From Streptomyces sp. Ru72 (GTDB lineage Bacteria > Actinomycetota > Actinomycetes > Streptomycetales > Streptomycetaceae), in assembly GCF_002920635.1 (NCBI RefSeq), contig NZ_PQSR01000066.1, positions 1 to 45,115 on the forward strand: 45,115 nt of DNA, in the 5' to 3' direction. The notes beneath the pieces are model-generated. The model was given only the letters and a program-made list of their open reading frames with translations, was not told the DNA's origin and searched no databases. The translations under genes were made by a program, and so were the position numbers. Below are positions 41,466 to 45,115 of the stretch, one piece after another. Position 1 is the stretch's first letter. Every line of letters starts with the position of its first letter.

Positions 41466-42797
41466 TCAGCGCCGGGGCCCGGAGCGGAACGGCACGTCCA
41501 CCACCGGTTTGCGGTGGCTGAACGCGGCCAGCGAGTGCAGCCCCCGGTAGGCGCCGGTTCCGCTCGCGCCGATCCCGCCGAACGGCAGCTCCGGGGCCAT
41601 CACCTGTACCGCGGGCATGCCGAACACCACGGCACCGGAGGTGGTCTCCGCCGTCAGCCGTCGGCGGGTCTCGTCGTTTCCGGTGAAGGCGTAGACGGCC
41701 AGCGGGCGTTCCTGCCCGTTGATGAAGGCGACGGCCTCCTCCGGGCCGGCCACCTCCGTGATGGGGAGCACCGGTCCGAACACCTCCTCCTGCATCACCG
41801 GGGCGTCGGCCGGCACCTCCGCCAGCACGGTCGGTGCCAGGTACCGGGAGGCCCGGTTACCGGTGCCGCCGACGACCGTCCGCCCGGCGCCCAGCAGCCC
41901 GGTCAGCCGGTCGAAGTGACGGGTGCTGACTATCCGCCCGTAGCCCGGCGCGGCCTGTGGGTCCGGCCCGTAGAGCCGGTGCAGCGCTCGTACCAGCTCC
42001 GGTTCGAGCGCCCGGGCGGTGGCCGGATCGGTGAGCACATAGTCGGGGGCGACGCACGCCTGCCCCGCGTTGGTGAACTTGGCGCGCACCAGGCGCTTTG
42101 CGGTGTGCGCCAGGGGCGCGTCCCGGTCGACGAACACGGGTGACTTGCCGCCGAGTTCCAGGGTCACCGGGGTCAGGTGCTCGGCCGCGGCACGCATCAC
42201 CATCCGGCCCACGGCCGTGCTGCCGGTGTAGAAGACGTGGTCGAACCGCTCGGCGAGCAGCTCCTGTGCCGCCCGGGGCCCGCCCTCCACCACGGCGACG
42301 GCCTGCGGGTCGAGATGACGCGGCAGCAACCGGGCCAGCAGTGCGGACGACGCCGGGGCGAGCTCGCTCGGTTTGACCACGGCCGCGTTGCCGGCGGCCA
42401 GCGCCCCGGCCAGCGGCAGCAGGGCGAGCTGCACCGGATAGTTCCACGGCGCGATGACGAGAATCACACCCAGCGGCACGTGGTGGACCGCTGCCGCCGA
42501 GCCGGGCGGGCAGCCGGTCACCGCCACCGGCTGCGGCCGCATCCAGCTGTCGAGATGACCGAGCAGGTAGTCGATCTCCTGGATGACGAAGTCGACCTCG
42601 ACGGCGAGGGCCTCGGTGCGGCTCTTGCCCAGGTCCTGGTGGAGCGCGTCGGCGAGTTCCGCGCGGTGGCCGTCCAGCAGGGCGCGCAGGGCGGCGAGCT
42701 GCCGGGTGCGCCACGCGGCCGGCCGGGTGCGGCCCGCGGTGAAGGCGGCACGCAGAGCGGAGACGACGGCGGCGGGGGCGTCGGTCGGTTCGGGCAA
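41466..42797 (-). CDS. Aldehyde dehydrogenase (class 3-like)
   Basis: The 443-residue protein has an intact active site: Cys248 (FTNAGQACVAPDY), Glu214 (LELGGKSP) and the oxyanion Asn in APWNYP. The sequence type is that of fatty and aromatic aldehyde dehydrogenases. TTG start with CAGGAG 6 nt upstream. It follows the carotenoid oxygenase gene after 33 nt, and the natural reading is that it oxidises the aldehyde made by that enzyme to the acid. Such a gene is not part of standard angucycline pathways. Confidence 0.92.
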   Translation of the reverse strand: MPEPTDAPAAVVSALRAAFTAGRTRPAAWRTRQLAALRALLDGHRAELADALHQDLGKSRTEALAVEVDFVIQEIDYLLGHLDSWMRPQPVAVTGCPPGSAAAVHHVPLGVILVIAPWNYPVQLALLPLAGALAAGNAAVVKPSELAPASSALLARLLPRHLDPQAVAVVEGGPRAAQELLAERFDHVFYTGSTAVGRMVMRAAAEHLTPVTLELGGKSPVFVDRDAPLAHTAKRLVRAKFTNAGQACVAPDYVLTDPATARALEPELVRALHRLYGPDPQAAPGYGRIVSTRHFDRLTGLLGAGRTVVGGTGNRASRYLAPTVLAEVPADAPVMQEEVFGPVLPITEVAGPEEAVAFINGQERPLAVYAFTGNDETRRRLTAETTSGAVVFGMPAVQVMAPELPFGGIGASGTGAYRGLHSLAAFSHRKPVVDVPFRSGPRR

Positions 42798-42830
42798 CGC
42801 GACTCCTGCGGTCGGTTCGGGTTGGAGGGG

Positions 42831-44213
42831 TCAGCCCTGGTCGGGGATCCAGCTGCCGTGGAAGCCGAGCGGCACCCGGCCGGGCAGGTGGACGTTCGCG
42901 ACGGGCGCGCCGGTGAAGTCCTCGGCGGAGAGCACCACGAGGTCGGAGGCGCCGCGCTCGGGGTCGTACACGTAGGTGAGCAGCCAGCCGTCGTCCTCGC
43001 CCCGGGCGGCGGCGGCCGGTACGAAGACCGGCTCGGCCGTGTAGTGGCCGCGGCGGAAGGACCGCACCTCGGTGCTGCCGGTGGTGAAGTCGTGCTTGAG
43101 CAGGGTGTCGTCGGCGACCGGCCCGGTGCCGTCCGCGCCGAGCACGTCCCCGTGCGGGCCGAAGTAGTCGTGCAGGTCGGGGACGGTGGCGGCGTAGCCG
43201 TAGCGGTGCGGCCGCGAGACCCGGTCCGGGGAGACTCCCGGGAATTCCTGCGGACGGTCGTCGAGCCGGGTCTCCGTGACCTTCCCGCCGACGGTGTCGA
43301 CCACCCACCGGTCCAGCGTCGGCAGGGAGTTGCCGTCCAGCCGGAGGCCGTCGAACATCCGTGGATAGCGGATCACGTCGACCACGACGCGGTCGCCGTC
43401 GTCGTAGGCGTTGAGCGTGTGGAAGACCCAGCACGGCTCGATCTCGAACCACCGCACCTCGGTGCCGCCCCGCGGCAGGAGCCCGATCCGCGCCGGACGG
43501 CTGTCGTCCCAGTCGTAGACCATCGGCTCCCCGGCCGCGGCCGCCGCCAGGCTGTTGACCACCGGCAGGTCGTACAGGACCACGTACCGTCGGGTCAGGC
43601 CGAAGTCGTGCATCACCGGGCGGTGCGGCGCCGGGACGTTCACCACGCTGGTGACGAGCCCGGACGGCGAGACGACGAGGTGCTGCACGAAGGGGAACCG
43701 GGTGGCGTGCGCGACGGCGTGCAGCTCACCGGTCTCCGGATCCAGCTTGGGATGGGCGGTGAAGCCGGCCGGCAGGGACCCGTCGAAGTCGCAGGCGCCG
43801 TAGGTCTCCAGCTCCTCGCTCAGCTCGTACGGGCGGAACCCCGACTCGATGAGGGCGAGGATCCGTCCGGCGTGTCCGACGACATGGGTGTTGGGCGAGA
43901 TGTCGGCGCGGGCGGCGGCCGCGCCGCGCCGGCGGCGTTCACCGAGTGCACGGGAGACGGCGGCGGAGCGCACCCAGCGGTTGCGGTACCACTCGGCCCT
44001 GCCGTCGCGCAGGCGGACACCGTGCACCATGCCCTCGCCCCGGAAGAGGTGGTTGCGGGGCTCGTCGGGGACCAGCGGGTTGGGGCCGTTGCGCACGAAG
44101 AGGCCGGTGAGCTCGGGCGGCAGGGTGCCGGTGACGGGCAGGTCGAAGGCGGTGACCTCCTCCGTCACCGGACTCAGGGCACCGCGGAAGGGCTCCTTGG
44201 CCGGGGTGGTCAT
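42831..44213 (-). CDS. Carotenoid cleavage oxygenase family protein
   Basis: The 460-residue protein has all four iron-binding His: His154 (FTAHPKLD), His202 (VMHDFGLT), His265 (CWVFHTLNAYDD) and His452 (PLGFHGSW). RNGPNP near residue 41 is also typical. The family cleaves C=C bonds of carotenoids, apocarotenoids or stilbenes with O2 to give aldehydes or ketones. Its presence in an angucycline cluster is unusual. The stop overlaps nothing downstream, but the start overlaps the thioesterase stop by 4 nt (ATGA), so it belongs to the operon. Substrate unknown. Confidence 0.93.
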   Translation of the reverse strand: MTTPAKEPFRGALSPVTEEVTAFDLPVTGTLPPELTGLFVRNGPNPLVPDEPRNHLFRGEGMVHGVRLRDGRAEWYRNRWVRSAAVSRALGERRRRGAAAARADISPNTHVVGHAGRILALIESGFRPYELSEELETYGACDFDGSLPAGFTAHPKLDPETGELHAVAHATRFPFVQHLVVSPSGLVTSVVNVPAPHRPVMHDFGLTRRYVVLYDLPVVNSLAAAAAGEPMVYDWDDSRPARIGLLPRGGTEVRWFEIEPCWVFHTLNAYDDGDRVVVDVIRYPRMFDGLRLDGNSLPTLDRWVVDTVGGKVTETRLDDRPQEFPGVSPDRVSRPHRYGYAATVPDLHDYFGPHGDVLGADGTGPVADDTLLKHDFTTGSTEVRSFRRGHYTAEPVFVPAAAARGEDDGWLLTYVYDPERGASDLVVLSAEDFTGAPVANVHLPGRVPLGFHGSWIPDQG

Positions 44214-45034
44214 CCAATGCCTCCTGTCGGGGTGGTCCGGACGGCGCTGACGGGTGCGGCCCCCGCACCGAGGGGGGCCGGTTCGAGCGCCTCACTGATC
44301 GCGGCCAGCACGGCGCTTCCGCTGGTCTGCAGGAACGGGAAGAAGTGGGCGCCCTTCACGGTCGTGTGACGGAACGGCCCAGTGGTGTACCGCTGCCAGC
44401 CCGGAACCGCGGCGGCCGGTGCGAGCTGGTCGTCGCGGCCGCCGATCGCCGTTATCGGGCAGTCCAGCCGCAGTCCGCCGACGGCGAGCAGGGCCTCGCG
44501 CGCCAGGATGAGGTCGTGGGCGAGGCGGTACTCCTCGGGGGTACGGGCCAGGTCCGAGTCGAGCGCCCGCATCGGCACCCGGTGCCGGGCGAACATCAGC
44601 TCCAGCCCTTCCGGGGTGTCCAGCGCGACGGGCAGGTTCAGGGCGTCGGCCCCGGGCACACCCGCGGTGAGCACCAGCGCACGGCACCGGGCGGGGTCGG
44701 CACGGGCGGTTGCGACGGCCAGCAGCGCGCCCATGCTGTGCCCGTAGTACACCGTGGGCAACGGCTCCCGGCGCCTCAGTTCACCGAGTATCCCGGACAC
44801 GGTCGCGGTCAAGGTGGTGCCGGGGGGCTCGGCGGTACGGTGCTCACGGCCCGGGAGGGCGACCCCCAGCAGCTCCACGTCGGCGGGCAGGTCGTCGAGC
44901 AGCCGTAGATAGGTGTCAGGTCCGGCCCCCGCGTGCGGAAAGACGAGCAGCCGGCGGGCTGGGCGGTCCGCCCGTCGCAACCGCACCGTCCACTGCGGGT
45001 CCGCCGCGTCGGCTCGGCCGGTCCCGCTGCTCAC
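44210..45034 (-). CDS. Type II thioesterase (alpha/beta hydrolase)
   Basis: The 274-residue protein has Ser100 (YYGHSMGA), an Asp at 201/202 (GGRDDQLAP) and His230 (KGAHFF). It fits the editing thioesterases of polyketide and peptide pathways, which free blocked carrier proteins. It could alternatively release the acyl chain of the second ACP. The GTG start overlaps the stop of the carboxylase alpha subunit gene (GTGA). Confidence 0.9.
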   Translation of the reverse strand: MSSGTGRADAADPQWTVRLRRADRPARRLLVFPHAGAGPDTYLRLLDDLPADVELLGVALPGREHRTAEPPGTTLTATVSGILGELRRREPLPTVYYGHSMGALLAVATARADPARCRALVLTAGVPGADALNLPVALDTPEGLELMFARHRVPMRALDSDLARTPEEYRLAHDLILAREALLAVGGLRLDCPITAIGGRDDQLAPAAAVPGWQRYTTGPFRHTTVKGAHFFPFLQTSGSAVLAAISEALEPAPLGAGAAPVSAVRTTPTGGIG

Positions 45035-45115
45035 GACCCGTCCTTGATCTCGCAGATCGCGGCACCGGAGGTGATGGAGGCGCCGACCTCGGCGCTCAGG
45101 CCCTTGATGGTGCCC
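45031..45115 (-). CDS. Acyl-CoA carboxylase alpha subunit, C-terminal end (partial)
   Basis: The last 27 codons of a gene that enters from the right edge read GTIKGLSAEVGASITSGAA followed by ICEIKDGS and a stop. This is the end of a biotinyl (BCCP) domain, as in the biotin carboxylase/BCCP alpha subunits of acyl-CoA carboxylases. It would complete the beta and epsilon subunits at 20-21.8 kb. The biotin Lys itself lies outside the window. Confidence 0.8.
   Translation of the reverse strand, partial: GTIKGLSAEVGASITSGAAICEIKDGS

Noticed and set aside
1..45115. tRNA, rRNA, CRISPR, insertion sequences
   Set aside because: No transposase, integrase, clustered repeats with spacers, or tRNA-like cloverleaf was noticed by eye; no computed search was possible.

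Overview
The window is very GC-rich DNA with actinomycete gene style (GTG and TTG starts, 4-nt ATGA/GTGA overlaps, purine-rich ribosome binding sites). The families present point to Streptomyces or a close relative. Most of it (about 5.3 kb to the right edge) is one aromatic type II polyketide gene cluster of the angucycline class with deoxysugar genes. It is cut off at the right edge.

Left flank, 1-5.2 kb: a small membrane protein, a relic of a papain-fold polymorphic toxin, a P-loop protein with a C-terminal SUKH-4-like immunity domain, an Imm49-like immunity protein and a proline-rich membrane protein. This looks like an orphan immunity patch. A perfect hairpin (5295-5327) separates it from the cluster.

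Cluster, left arm (5.3-19.3 kb): a DHA2-type exporter behind a long palindromic operator, then an unusual ACP/ketosynthase island (ACP, a KS-like protein without the catalytic Cys, a divergent KSIII-like protein, a half-length KSIII-like protein, and a KS with a full Cys-His-His triad). Regulators follow: an atypical JadR1-type response regulator, a TetR repressor, a zinc-ribbon/HTH protein and SoxR. SoxR faces a flavin reductase whose promoter has the 19-bp spacer and dyad expected for SoxR control. Then come a second exporter and an alpha/beta hydrolase, overlapped or flanked by two tiny coupled ORFs, and an SCO6745-like protein.

Core (19.4-33.9 kb, minus strand): FAD monooxygenase (PgaE/UrdE type), TetR, TcmI-type cyclase, KS-alpha, KS-beta, ACP, C9 ketoreductase, bifunctional aromatase/cyclase, and a natural monooxygenase-SDR fusion of PgaM/UrdM type with an internal ribosome binding site. 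An exporter, a second flavin reductase, acyl-CoA carboxylase beta and epsilon subunits and a SnoaL-like protein follow. This order is the classic angucycline core.

Right arm (34.2-45.1 kb, minus strand, ending in a terminator): acyl-CoA carboxylase alpha (partial), type II thioesterase, carotenoid cleavage oxygenase, aldehyde dehydrogenase, one glycosyltransferase, five enzymes that together suit a D-olivose-type 2,6-dideoxysugar, and a DsbA-like protein. The genes predict an angucyclinone carrying one dideoxysugar. The carotenoid oxygenase, aldehyde dehydrogenase and ACP/KSIII island are not needed for that product. I infer that they could make and attach an unsaturated acyl group, possibly an apocarotenoid acid; this is the most interesting hypothesis in the window.
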